A DNA stretch of 5,513 nucleotides, from positions 1 to 5,513 of the forward strand of contig DATBDZ010000334.1 in assembly GCA_036276235.1 (NCBI GenBank). Direction: 5' to 3'. The position numbers and the translations under genes are program-made. Position 1 is the stretch's first letter. Each line of letters opens with the position of its first letter. This stretch comes from JANWHF01 sp036276235 (GTDB lineage Bacteria; Planctomycetota; Phycisphaerae; Tepidisphaerales; Tepidisphaeraceae). The notes below the pieces were generated by a model. The model searched no databases. It saw only the letters and a program-made list of their open reading frames with translations, and had not been told where the DNA came from. Shown in pieces: positions 1-5,212 of this stretch.

Positions 1-118
1 CGGCAAGACCCGCCTCGGGCTGGATGGTGATCGTGAAATTGCCCGACGCCCGCGCGGCCTGGCCGATGGCCAGACAGACTCCAAGCATCACAATGTGCGC
101 AAATCTCCCCGGCCGCAT
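1..118 (-). CDS. 5' fragment of a secreted protein with signal peptide
   Basis: This is the N-terminal 39 codons of a gene reading leftward out of the window. The translation starts MRPGRFAHIVMLGVCLAIGQ and continues AARASGNFTITIQPEAGLA. It has a short basic n-region (Arg2, Arg5), a hydrophobic core at about residues 8-19 and an A-R-A signal peptidase I site before Ser24, so the product should be exported by the Sec route. The start is supported by a GGAGGG ribosome binding site 8 bases upstream. The mature N-terminus alternates hydrophobic and polar residues (NFTITIQ), suggesting a beta strand. A similar opening is seen in some planctomycete secreted, PEP-CTERM-type metalloprotease-like proteins, but that is a weak recollection and the fragment is too short to name. 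That a gene starts here is fairly sure; its function is unknown. Confidence 0.72.
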   Translation of the reverse strand, partial: MRPGRFAHIVMLGVCLAIGQAARASGNFTITIQPEAGLA

Positions 119-126
119 AAACTGCA

Positions 127-132
127 CCCTCC
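127..132 (-). promoter_or_regulatory. Shine-Dalgarno site for the left-edge gene
   Basis: On the minus strand this reads GGAGGG, 8 bases before the ATG at 118-116. It fixes the start of the edge fragment, which is too short to be convincing from reading frame alone. Confidence 0.7.
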
Positions 133-166
133 GCCACCTTCCTCGCAGGACGATCTTACCACGCAT

Positions 167-184
167 ATCAGCCAACACGCTGAT
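167..184. promoter_or_regulatory. 18-bp inverted repeat, possible operator
   Basis: Perfect 6-bp arms, ATCAGC and GCTGAT, surround a CAACAC spacer, 49 bases upstream of the minus-strand start at 118. The position suits an operator or leader hairpin of the exported-protein gene. Short repeats of this size can arise by chance, and I see no convincing -35/-10 pair beside it. Confidence 0.22.
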
Positions 185-326
185 TTTGCACGGTCAGTTG
201 TAGATATAGTCCCGCCGACGTCGAGATGTTCGGGAAATTGTGTTCATCATGACGCCTGCGCGATCGGTCTCGGGAACGGCACAGCGACCTACGCAATCTG
301 GCCGGTGTAGCGGTTGGCGGTCGCTC

Positions 327-412
327 TGGGTGCCACAGGTCGGCGTACTCGCAGACCTGTGCTTTGCCGCTGCACAGCACAGGTCTCGGAGTACCGCGAC
401 CTGTGGCACCCA
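327..412. repeat. Inverted repeat, family A: two 37-bp arms, each a hairpin
   Basis: Arms at 327-363 and 376-412 are reverse complements at 33 of 37 positions, separated by 12 bases. The outer 15 bp (TGGGTGCCACAGGTC) match perfectly. Each arm also folds on itself (334-361 and 378-405): an 8-bp stem CACAGGTC/GACCTGTG, one G·A mismatch, a 3-bp GC stem and a TACT loop as read from the outside inward. The four arm-to-arm differences are two compensatory base-pair swaps in the 3-bp stem. The element lies in the 373-base non-coding gap between the divergent genes at 118 and 492. The rest of that gap shows no gene. There is no T-tract, so it is not a classical terminator. It resembles a REPIN or small MITE. 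Confidence 0.85.
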
Positions 413-463
413 TCGAGAACTCAAAAAGCTCCGCAACCCTTGTCTGAATCGCCGGCGGCGTTA

Positions 464-484
464 GAGTGAGCATTCAAATCACTC
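464..484. promoter_or_regulatory. 21-bp inverted repeat just upstream of the isomerase start
   Basis: Perfect 6-bp arms, GAGTGA and TCACTC, are separated by 9 bases and end 7 bases before the ATG at 492. The repeat could be an operator, or a weak leader hairpin overlapping the place where a ribosome binding site would lie. No recognisable -35/-10 pair accompanies it. Confidence 0.25.
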
Positions 485-491
485 CAACCGG

Positions 492-1436
492 ATGGCTCAC
501 ATGAACCCCATTTTGAATCGACGGTATGCCCTGAAATTAGGCGGTGCCGCGCTCGCGGCTGGCGCGCTGATGCCCGCCCTTGCCCGCGGCAACGATGATA
601 CGCCGGCTGTTCCCGCGCCCAAAAAGCGATCGCTCAAGAAAGCCGTCATGTGGAATATGCTGGGCAGTCGCGGCAGCGTGCTCGACAAGTTCAAAACACT
701 GCGCGATGCCGGTTTCGATGGCGTTGAGCTCGATGCCCCCGGCAAGATACCGCTCGACGAATACAAGGCGGCGTGCAAAGACACCGGTATCCTCGTTGAA
801 GGCGTCGTCGATTCGGTTCACTGGAACCGCAAGCTCTCCGACCCCCGCCCCGCCGAGCGCGAGTTTGCGCTCAATGCACTCAAGCAGGCGCTGCGAGATT
901 GCCAAGAACTGGGCGGCACCAGCGTCCTGCTCGTGCCCGGCGTCGTCGATGCCAATGTCTCGTACGACGAATGCTACAAGCGCTCGCAGGAGGAGATCCG
1001 CAAGGCGATTCCGGTCGCGCGGGAGGCAGGGGTCAAGATTGCGATCGAGGATGTCTGGAATAAGTTTCTGCTCAGCCCGCTGGAAGCCGCGCGATATGTG
1101 GATGAGTTTGAAGCGCCGGACGCGGTCGGCTGGCACATGGATATCGGCAACGTGCTTGCGTTCGGCTGGCCGGAGCAATGGATCCACATTCTCGGTAAGC
1201 GGATTGTCAAGATTCACGTGAAAGAGTTCAGCCGCAAGAAGCAGAACAACGAAGGAATGGGAAAAGGATTCAACGTCGAGCTCTTGGAAGGCGACAACGA
1301 GTGGCCGGCCATCATGAAGGCGCTCGACGACGTAGGCTACAACACCTGGGCCTGCCTCGAGGTGGATGGAAGGAACGGCGACCCCGCGCGGCTGAAATTT
1401 CTGTCCGAACGATTGGATCGAATTATCGCGTCATAA
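492..1436 (+). CDS. Sugar phosphate isomerase/epimerase-like TIM-barrel protein with Tat-type leader
   Basis: This 314-residue protein belongs to the xylose-isomerase-like TIM-barrel superfamily (AP endonuclease 2 fold), whose members isomerise or epimerise sugars using a divalent metal. Four likely metal ligands sit at the expected strand ends: Glu186 (IAIEDVW), Asp217 (WHMDIGN), His242 (KIHVKEF) and Glu290 (CLEVDG). The first barrel strands are DGVELDAP (about 76-83) and SVLLVPG (about 144-150). The N-terminus has a Tat-like signal: NRRYALK at 9-15, a hydrophobic stretch at 16-30 and a possible cleavage near ALA at 29-31, so it probably acts outside the cytoplasm. The ATG at 501 would give a leader three residues shorter and is equally possible, because neither start has a strong ribosome binding site. 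Hexulose-6-phosphate isomerase or xylulose-5-phosphate epimerase relatives are the nearest guess; the substrate cannot be named. It stands alone, with repeats on both sides. Confidence 0.9.
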   Translation: MAHMNPILNRRYALKLGGAALAAGALMPALARGNDDTPAVPAPKKRSLKKAVMWNMLGSRGSVLDKFKTLRDAGFDGVELDAPGKIPLDEYKAACKDTGILVEGVVDSVHWNRKLSDPRPAEREFALNALKQALRDCQELGGTSVLLVPGVVDANVSYDECYKRSQEEIRKAIPVAREAGVKIAIEDVWNKFLLSPLEAARYVDEFEAPDAVGWHMDIGNVLAFGWPEQWIHILGKRIVKIHVKEFSRKKQNNEGMGKGFNVELLEGDNEWPAIMKALDDVGYNTWACLEVDGRNGDPARLKFLSERLDRIIAS

Positions 1437-1465
1437 TAAAACCCAGCGAGTGATCACGCTCAGAA

Positions 1466-1597
1466 CCCTCCCCTGTACTCAGGGGACTCAGGGGAGAGGG
1501 CAGGGTGAGGGGACGGGCCGCGAACTTGAGCGCTGTTTGGAGATCGACGCGTTCGTCCCCTCACCCCAACCCTCTCCCCTGAGTACAGGGGAGAGGG
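1466..1597. repeat. Inverted repeat, family B: CCCTCTCCCCTG-type arms
   Basis: The left arm (1466-1515) and right arm (1554-1597) are imperfect reverse complements around a 38-base centre. The right arm contains a perfect 12-bp hairpin at 1570-1597 (CCCTCTCCCCTG / CAGGGGAGAGGG) with loop AGTA on the plus strand, which is TACT read from outside inward. The left arm is damaged: it carries a 9-bp tandem duplication of ACTCAGGGG (1477-1485 and 1486-1494) and lacks two bases of its 5' stem. Purine-rich arms of this kind (GGGAGAGGG...GTGAGGGG) are, from general knowledge, widespread as dispersed intergenic repeats in several phyla. It fills most of the 221-base gap between the isomerase and recR, and could also block read-through into recR. 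Confidence 0.85.
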
Positions 1598-1621
1598 AGA
1601 AATCGCCTCTGCAACCGACCA

Positions 1622-1649
1622 CCCACAACCCACGACCCACAACCTACAA
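1622..1649 (+). repeat. Four tandem heptamers (CCCACAA-type) in the recR leader
   Basis: There are four head-to-tail 7-base units: CCCACAA, CCCACGA, CCCACAA and CCTACAA, ending 8 bases before the recR ATG. The stretch is almost free of G and occupies the place where a Shine-Dalgarno would normally be; none is visible. It may be a slippage-generated tract, or an unstructured C/A-rich leader that helps initiation. It is too short and lacks spacers, so it is not a CRISPR. Confidence 0.75.
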
Positions 1650-1657
1650 TTGACCGT

Positions 1658-2263
1658 ATGGCCAACTACACGCAAAGTATTCAAAATCTGATGAATGAAC
1701 TCGCCCGGCTGCCGGGCATTGGGATGAGGTCGGCGGAGCGCATCGCGTTTCACTTGCTCAAGCAGAATCCACAGGATGCGCTGCAGCTTGCCGACGCCAT
1801 CCGCGATGTGAAGACGCGCATCAAGCATTGCTCGATCTGCTACAACCTGACCGAGCAGGACCCGTGCGGCATCTGTGCCGACCCATCGCGCGATCAGGGG
1901 CTGGTCTGTGTCGTCGAACAACCCAAGGACCTGCTGTCGCTCGAAGCAGCCGGCCTTTATCGCGGCGTGTATCACGTGCTGCTCGGCCGCATCTCGCCGC
2001 TGGAAGACATGGAACCGGGCGATCTGACGATCGAGCCGCTCATGCAGCGCCTGGCCTCCGGCGCCGTTCGAGAAGTGATTATGGGAACCAACCCCAACAT
2101 AGAAGGCGACGGCACCGCGCTCTACATCCAAAGCTTGATCGGCGGCCGATTCCCCAACGTACACCTGACCCGCCTGGCGCGCGGACTGCCGGCCGGCAGC
2201 AACATTGAATATGCGAATAAGAACATTCTCGCGGATGCGATCAGCGGACGGCAGAAAATGTGA
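1658..2263 (+). CDS. recR: Recombination mediator protein RecR
   Basis: RecR (201 residues, the usual family length) works with RecO and RecF to load RecA on gapped single-stranded DNA in the cytoplasm. The N-terminus has the family's helix-hairpin-helix region, with LPGIGMRSAERIAFHLL at 18-34. A C4 zinc finger follows: Cys58, Cys61, Cys70 and Cys73 (CSIC...CGIC). The Toprim domain begins at about 81 with GLVCVVEQPKDLLSLE, including the conserved Glu87, and continues through YHVLLGRISPLED (105-117) and GTNPNIEGDGTALYI (143-157). The C-terminus carries the Walker-B-like RLARGLPAGSNIEYAN (172-187). The ATG at 1658 matches the typical MA.YTxSIQ.L start although no Shine-Dalgarno precedes it. dnaX and ybaB, common partners of recR elsewhere, are not adjacent, so it is probably transcribed alone here. 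Confidence 0.97.
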   Translation: MANYTQSIQNLMNELARLPGIGMRSAERIAFHLLKQNPQDALQLADAIRDVKTRIKHCSICYNLTEQDPCGICADPSRDQGLVCVVEQPKDLLSLEAAGLYRGVYHVLLGRISPLEDMEPGDLTIEPLMQRLASGAVREVIMGTNPNIEGDGTALYIQSLIGGRFPNVHLTRLARGLPAGSNIEYANKNILADAISGRQKM

Positions 2264-2363
2264 GATTAAATGAAGAGTGAAGAGTTGCCGTAGGATTCGG
2301 ATTTGCCGATAGAAATGGTGGCGCGGGCGTCGGCACCGCGCACGCACAAGGATCCTCGGGACG

Positions 2364-2554
2364 CTGTCATGCTGAGTGGTCACGTGTCAGCGGCACACCG
2401 ACGAAGCACGAAAACGGCGGGCAGTGCCCGCCCTATGATTGGGCTAGGCGCGTAAGGCGGGCACTGCCCGCCGCGTTTTCAGAGTAGGTGCTCGCAAGCT
2501 CTTGACCCACTCGCGCGCTCCGGCCAGATGCTTCGGAGTACCTCAGCATGACAG
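2364..2554. repeat. Inverted repeat, family C, split by a second element
   Basis: The outer arms CTGTCATGCTGAG (2364-2376) and CTCAGCATGACAG (2542-2554) are perfect 13-bp reverse complements. The right arm is a full-length copy (2523-2552) of the 30-bp arm found at 5309-5384, with one difference. Read from outside inward it folds as ATGCT/AGCAT, a tandem G·A/A·G mismatch, GG/CC and a TACT loop. In the left arm the flanks TGCTGAG (2370-2376) and CGAAGCA (2402-2408) are kept, but 25 bases replace the 6-base GTACTC apex. The family D element (2410-2480) sits inside, so this looks like a nested insertion. The remainder of the 348-base gap (2264-2363 and 2580-2611) shows no gene. Confidence 0.75.
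2410..2480. repeat. Inverted repeat, family D: paired 17-bp palindromes
   Basis: The arms GGCGGGCAGTGCCCGCC (2416-2432) and GGCGGGCACTGCCCGCC (2456-2472) are reverse complements, and each is also a palindrome around one central base. Flanking GAAAAC (2410-2415) and GTTTTC (2475-2480) extend the pairing, with a 2-base bulge (GC) on the right. The structure can be one long stem with a 23-base loop or two separate 7- to 8-bp hairpins. The T4 tract after the second hairpin could give a weak rho-independent terminator for recR, about 200 bases downstream of its stop. A dispersed repeat is the more likely reading. Confidence 0.85.
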
Positions 2555-2559
2555 TGTTC

Positions 2560-2579
2560 CGTTACAGACGCGTGTAACG
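2560..2579. promoter_or_regulatory. 20-bp inverted repeat upstream of the membrane-protein operon
   Basis: Perfect 7-bp arms, CGTTACA and TGTAACG, flank a GACGCG spacer and end 32 bases before the ATG at 2612. The distance suits an operator or a short leader hairpin for the two-gene unit at 2612-4248. It directly abuts the family C repeat but is not part of it. No strong -35/-10 pair is evident. Confidence 0.35.
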
Positions 2580-2611
2580 ATCGTGGAGTTGAATCGTCCG
2601 CTGAGTAAAAA

Positions 2612-3295
2612 ATGAAGGGATTACCGGACTCCAATCTCACCGAAGCCGGCAATTGCGCGCCGGCGGTCGCGTACGAATCGCAGCCTCCCAAGCGCGGCGG
2701 TGGGACGATCGCGCACGGCCCGTTCGTTCACCTGATGACTGGGGTGATCGTCCTCGTCGTGCTCGTGATGTCGTTGGCGATCTTCAAGAGCTGGCTCACC
2801 GTGCGCGAGCCTACCAGCGCGATCGTGGTCCAGGGGGACAAGACGGTTGATGGGACGCAGATCGTCGTTAACAATCGCGATCAGAGCTGGACCGCCACGC
2901 TTTCGGCTGAGAATAATTATGTGACGCCGGTGCTGCTGCAGCCGGGGGAATATCATTTGAAGGTCACGTGGCGGAATCATGTGCTGATCGAGCAGCCGTT
3001 CTCGGTGGAGCATCTGCAGATGGTGCGGTTTGAGCTGCCGTCGGTGGTGCAGGTGACAGGGCCGCTGTCGGGCGAAGTGGAAGTGAAGATCGAGGGTGAA
3101 CATGGCGCGGCGGCGGCAGTCGCGTTGAACGCCGCCAATCATTATCATGCCGCCGCTTACCTGACGCCCGGCTCATATCATGCGGTCGCGACCGATCGCG
3201 GGCGGTTTGTCGGGAGCGAAGAATTTGTCGTGGAGCGAGCGAAGCCGACGACGCTGCATCTTGGCCAACCCGCGCTCACCGACGATCAACCATGA
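2612..3295 (+). CDS. Single-pass membrane protein with a duplicated PEGA-like beta domain, function unknown
   Basis: I do not recognise this 227-residue protein. Residues 1-38 are polar and probably cytoplasmic. One membrane segment lies at about 41-58 (LMTGVIVLVVLVMSLAIF), and the rest is probably extracytoplasmic. The outer part is an internal duplication: residues 101-142 and 176-217 align without gaps, a 75-residue offset, sharing PGEYH/PGSYH, a downstream F.VE pattern (FSVE/FVVE) and a final L. The PG.Y turn resembles PEGA and other small surface beta domains. The duplicated unit probably begins near 72 and 146. The ATG is the first possible start, because an in-frame TAA lies at 2606-2608; the ribosome binding site is weak. 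Its stop overlaps the next start (ATGA), so the two are co-translated. The outline (short tail, one helix, beta domains) is like FixH-type or adhesin-like anchors, but I assign no role. Confidence 0.8.
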   Translation: MKGLPDSNLTEAGNCAPAVAYESQPPKRGGGTIAHGPFVHLMTGVIVLVVLVMSLAIFKSWLTVREPTSAIVVQGDKTVDGTQIVVNNRDQSWTATLSAENNYVTPVLLQPGEYHLKVTWRNHVLIEQPFSVEHLQMVRFELPSVVQVTGPLSGEVEVKIEGEHGAAAAVALNAANHYHAAAYLTPGSYHAVATDRGRFVGSEEFVVERAKPTTLHLGQPALTDDQP

Positions 3296-4248
3296 CTACC
3301 TCCTCACGCCCGCTGGTCCTCGTCACCGAAAACACCGATCCGAAGCCGCTGCAATGGCTGCGCGAGCGCGTTCATCTCGAGGAAATTAATTACGACGATC
3401 CAAAGCTGGCGGAATTTTTGCCGCGCGCGGAAGGGTTGGTTGTCCGCACGTACACGAAAGTAAACGAGGCGATGCTCGCGAAGATGCCGCGCCTGAAGGT
3501 CGTGGGGCGCGGCGGCGTTGGATTGGAAAACATCGATGTAGCCGCCTGCCGCCGGCGCGGGGTCGAAGTCGTTTACACACCCGATGCGAACACGCTGGCC
3601 GTCGGCGATTTTGTGATCGGCTACATGCTGCAACTGCTGCGGCCGTGGGCCGTCTTCCGCGAGAAGATTCTCGAGCCAGCCGAATTCCAGCGCATCCGCA
3701 ACGTAATGCGCGGCCGGCAGCTCAACGAGCTGACGCTGGGCATCCTCGGCATGGGCCGAGTCGGCCGCCGCGTCGGGCACATCGCGGCACTCGGTTTCGG
3801 AATGCGCGTGATCTACAACGACGTCGTCGACGTCGCATCGCGCCTGGATTTCCCGGCGACATCCGTCGATAAGCCCACGCTCTTCCGCGATGCGGATGTC
3901 TTAAGTCTCCACATCGACATGCGGCCAGGAAACCAGCACCTCGTCAACGCCGCTCAACTCGCGACGATGAAGCCCAGCGCAATCCTGCTCAACACCAGCC
4001 GCGGCGAAGTGCTCGACACGGCGGCGCTTGCAACCGCGATTCGCGAGAAACGCCTGGCCGGCGCGGCGATCGACGTCTTCGACCCCGAACCACCCAAAGC
4101 CGATTTTCCCCTGCTCGGATTCGAGAATGTTCTGCTAACGCCGCACATCGCCGCCCGCACTTACGTGGCGATGGAGAATATGAGCTGGGTGGTGCGGGAT
4201 ATCGTCGCAGTGCTGGAAGGGCGCAAGCCCAAATATCCGGCGCCATGA
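3292..4248 (+). CDS. NAD-dependent D-2-hydroxyacid dehydrogenase (phosphoglycerate dehydrogenase-like)
   Basis: This 318-residue enzyme of the D-isomer 2-hydroxyacid dehydrogenase family reduces 2-keto acids, or oxidises D-2-hydroxyacids, with NAD(H) in the cytoplasm. The substrate-binding part contains VVGRGGVGLENID (70-82), close to the SerA pattern. The nucleotide-binding domain has GMGRVG at 153-158, followed by Asp177 at the end of strand beta-2, which favours NAD over NADP. The catalytic triad is present: Arg237 (NTSRGEV), Glu266 (DPEPP) and His285 (TPHIAA). There is no C-terminal ACT or allosteric domain, so it is shorter than many SerA enzymes, and the substrate may be phosphoglycerate, glyoxylate/hydroxypyruvate or another acid. 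It has no ribosome binding site and starts within the stop of the upstream gene (ATGA), implying translational coupling. I would not name it serA without phylogeny. Confidence 0.93.
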   Translation: MTTSSRPLVLVTENTDPKPLQWLRERVHLEEINYDDPKLAEFLPRAEGLVVRTYTKVNEAMLAKMPRLKVVGRGGVGLENIDVAACRRRGVEVVYTPDANTLAVGDFVIGYMLQLLRPWAVFREKILEPAEFQRIRNVMRGRQLNELTLGILGMGRVGRRVGHIAALGFGMRVIYNDVVDVASRLDFPATSVDKPTLFRDADVLSLHIDMRPGNQHLVNAAQLATMKPSAILLNTSRGEVLDTAALATAIREKRLAGAAIDVFDPEPPKADFPLLGFENVLLTPHIAARTYVAMENMSWVVRDIVAVLEGRKPKYPAP

Positions 4249-4260
4249 TGTGCGGGTGAA

Positions 4261-4373
4261 GACGTGGACCTTCGGTCCGCCCGCTACGCGGAGCATTCAC
4301 GCGTTTCACATTCCACGACGCACGCAAGAAACCTGGAGAAACCCACGTAGCGGTCGGACCGAAGGTCCACCTC
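4261..4373. repeat. Inverted repeat, family E, between convergent genes
   Basis: Arms at 4261-4291 and 4343-4373 are 31 bp and match as reverse complements at 28 positions around a 51-base centre. Each arm contains GGACC-TTC-GGTCC (or its complement), a small 5-bp hairpin, followed by a CCGCTACG block. The element lies between the stop of the dehydrogenase (4248) and the stop of the minus-strand SRPBCC gene (4392), so it may act as a bidirectional transcription stop. It has no T-tract and its arms are typical of a dispersed repeat. Confidence 0.85.
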
Positions 4374-4391
4374 TCCCGAGCGCCGCATCCA

Positions 4392-4832
4392 TCATCTCTT
4401 GGCGCGAGTCTGCGCGTTATCGCGGATGCGATCAAGCATATCGGTCCATCCCTTGACGACGCCTTCGCGGTGCTCGGGCGTGAGCAGGCCGACGGCCTGG
4501 TGAGTCAGCGCGAGGCGTGTGCCGCCGGCTTCTTCGGTGAGGCGGTATTGCACGTGCGACATCACCGGATACGACATCATCATCGGGCCGCACAGTTCCA
4601 GCAGCTTGGGCGGCTTGATCACCTGCACGTGGCCCCACAGGTGCCCGGCGTTATTCCCCAGATCGCGAAACCAGCGGCCGCCGGGCCAGGCCTCGATCTT
4701 GATTCCCATGTCCGCCATCGGGCCGACCGGATTTATAACGGTTTCAAAGACGACATCGATCGGAGCGGCGACAAGCCGATCCTGTTTCACGTGCAGATGG
4801 TGCAGCGACTTCTGAAGGTCTTCGGTAAGCAT
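4392..4832 (-). CDS. SRPBCC (START/AHSA1-like) domain protein
   Basis: This 146-residue protein of the SRPBCC helix-grip superfamily (AHSA1-like or polyketide cyclase-like) would bind a hydrophobic ligand in a deep cavity in the cytoplasm. The pattern is visible in order: the opening strand and helix VAAPIDVVFETVINP (21-35), IKIEAWPGGRWFRDLG (44-59), GHVQVIKPPKLLELCGP (67-83), VQYRLTEEAGGTRLALTHQAVG (94-115, written in parts as VQYRLTEEAGG and TRLALTHQAVG) and the long C-terminal helix GVVKGWTDMLDRIRD (124-138). It follows arsR with a TAATG one-base overlap and has its own strong ribosome binding site AAGGAG. The ArsR plus SRPBCC pair is a recurring arrangement in bacteria in which the regulator controls the pair. 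The ligand cannot be inferred. It is the last gene of the unit; repeat family E lies just beyond its stop. Confidence 0.9.
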   Translation of the reverse strand: MLTEDLQKSLHHLHVKQDRLVAAPIDVVFETVINPVGPMADMGIKIEAWPGGRWFRDLGNNAGHLWGHVQVIKPPKLLELCGPMMMSYPVMSHVQYRLTEEAGGTRLALTHQAVGLLTPEHREGVVKGWTDMLDRIRDNAQTRAKR

Positions 4833-5206
4833 TAGCGTTTCTCCTTGTTCAGAGGGTTATTGTGATGCGCGGCTCGCTCGCGAGCCTTGCGCTCGGCGGC
4901 GGATTTGATCGCATCCAGTTGATCGCTCCAGAACCGCTCAAAGCCCTTCACCCATTCGTGAACCGGCTTGAGCTTGGCCGCCTCGAAGCGATAGAGACGA
5001 TGCTGCCCCTGGCGAACGACGACAACCAACCCCACCTTTCGAAGGACGGCAAGATGCTTTGAGACCGCCGGCTGGGCAAGCCCCAGCCGCTCGACGAGGA
5101 CGCCGACGGCTTGCTCGCCGTCGATCGCCAGCATCTGAATAATCTGCCGCCGGCGAGGCTCGGCGATGGCGTTGAACGCGTCGGTTGTTGTTGCCGCTCG
5201 GGCCAT
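4832..5206 (-). CDS. ArsR-family winged-helix transcriptional regulator
   Basis: This 124-residue repressor-type protein has one winged helix-turn-helix domain (about residues 8-76): TTDAFNAIAEPRRRQIIQML (7-26), the recognition helix region QPAVSKHLAVLRKVGLV (45-61) and the wing VVRQGQHRLYRF (63-74). The AEPRRRQI start is characteristic of the subgroup paired with SRPBCC proteins. It contains no cysteine at all, so it cannot use the ELCVCDL-type metal site of arsenic or cadmium sensors; another ligand or direct repression is likelier. The C-terminal tail is a long charged helix rich in Lys, Arg and Glu. The only start codon before the domain is the ATG at 5206, which fits the adjacent promoter as a leaderless start. 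It precedes the SRPBCC gene by a TAATG overlap and is probably autoregulated through the palindrome in its own promoter. Confidence 0.95.
   Translation of the reverse strand: MARAATTTDAFNAIAEPRRRQIIQMLAIDGEQAVGVLVERLGLAQPAVSKHLAVLRKVGLVVVVRQGQHRLYRFEAAKLKPVHEWVKGFERFWSDQLDAIKSAAERKARERAAHHNNPLNKEKR
4841..4846 (-). promoter_or_regulatory. Shine-Dalgarno of the SRPBCC gene inside arsR
   Basis: The minus strand reads AAGGAG, 8 bases before the ATG at 4832 and within the last codons of arsR. It shows that this genome uses standard ribosome binding sites, which contrasts with the predicted leaderless start of arsR. Confidence 0.8.
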
Positions 5207-5212
5207 GCGATT

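Noticed and set aside
168..473. Several open frames of 70-100 codons on both strands upstream of the isomerase
   Set aside because: They run through the family A inverted repeat, have arginine-rich and low-quality translations, and lack ribosome binding sites.
537..1217. 226-codon open frame on the minus strand within the isomerase
   Set aside because: It is a shadow of the isomerase gene, has no recognisable domain and no ribosome binding site, and its sequence is explained by the opposite coding frame.
1622..1649. Heptamer array as a CRISPR
   Set aside because: The units are 7 bases and directly adjacent, with no spacers and no cas genes nearby.
1460..2383. 307-codon open frame on the minus strand across recR
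   Set aside because: It is antisense to a clear RecR with all zinc-finger and Toprim motifs. Its length follows from GC-rich codon structure, its product is rich in Arg/His/Gln without domains, and it runs through the family B repeat.
3292..4248. Naming the dehydrogenase serA
   Set aside because: The catalytic and NAD motifs fit the whole D-2-hydroxyacid dehydrogenase family, there is no C-terminal regulatory domain, and no serine-pathway neighbours are present.
4261..4373. Family E repeat as terminal inverted repeats of an insertion sequence
   Set aside because: Only 51 bases lie between the arms, with no transposase frame, and no target duplication is visible.
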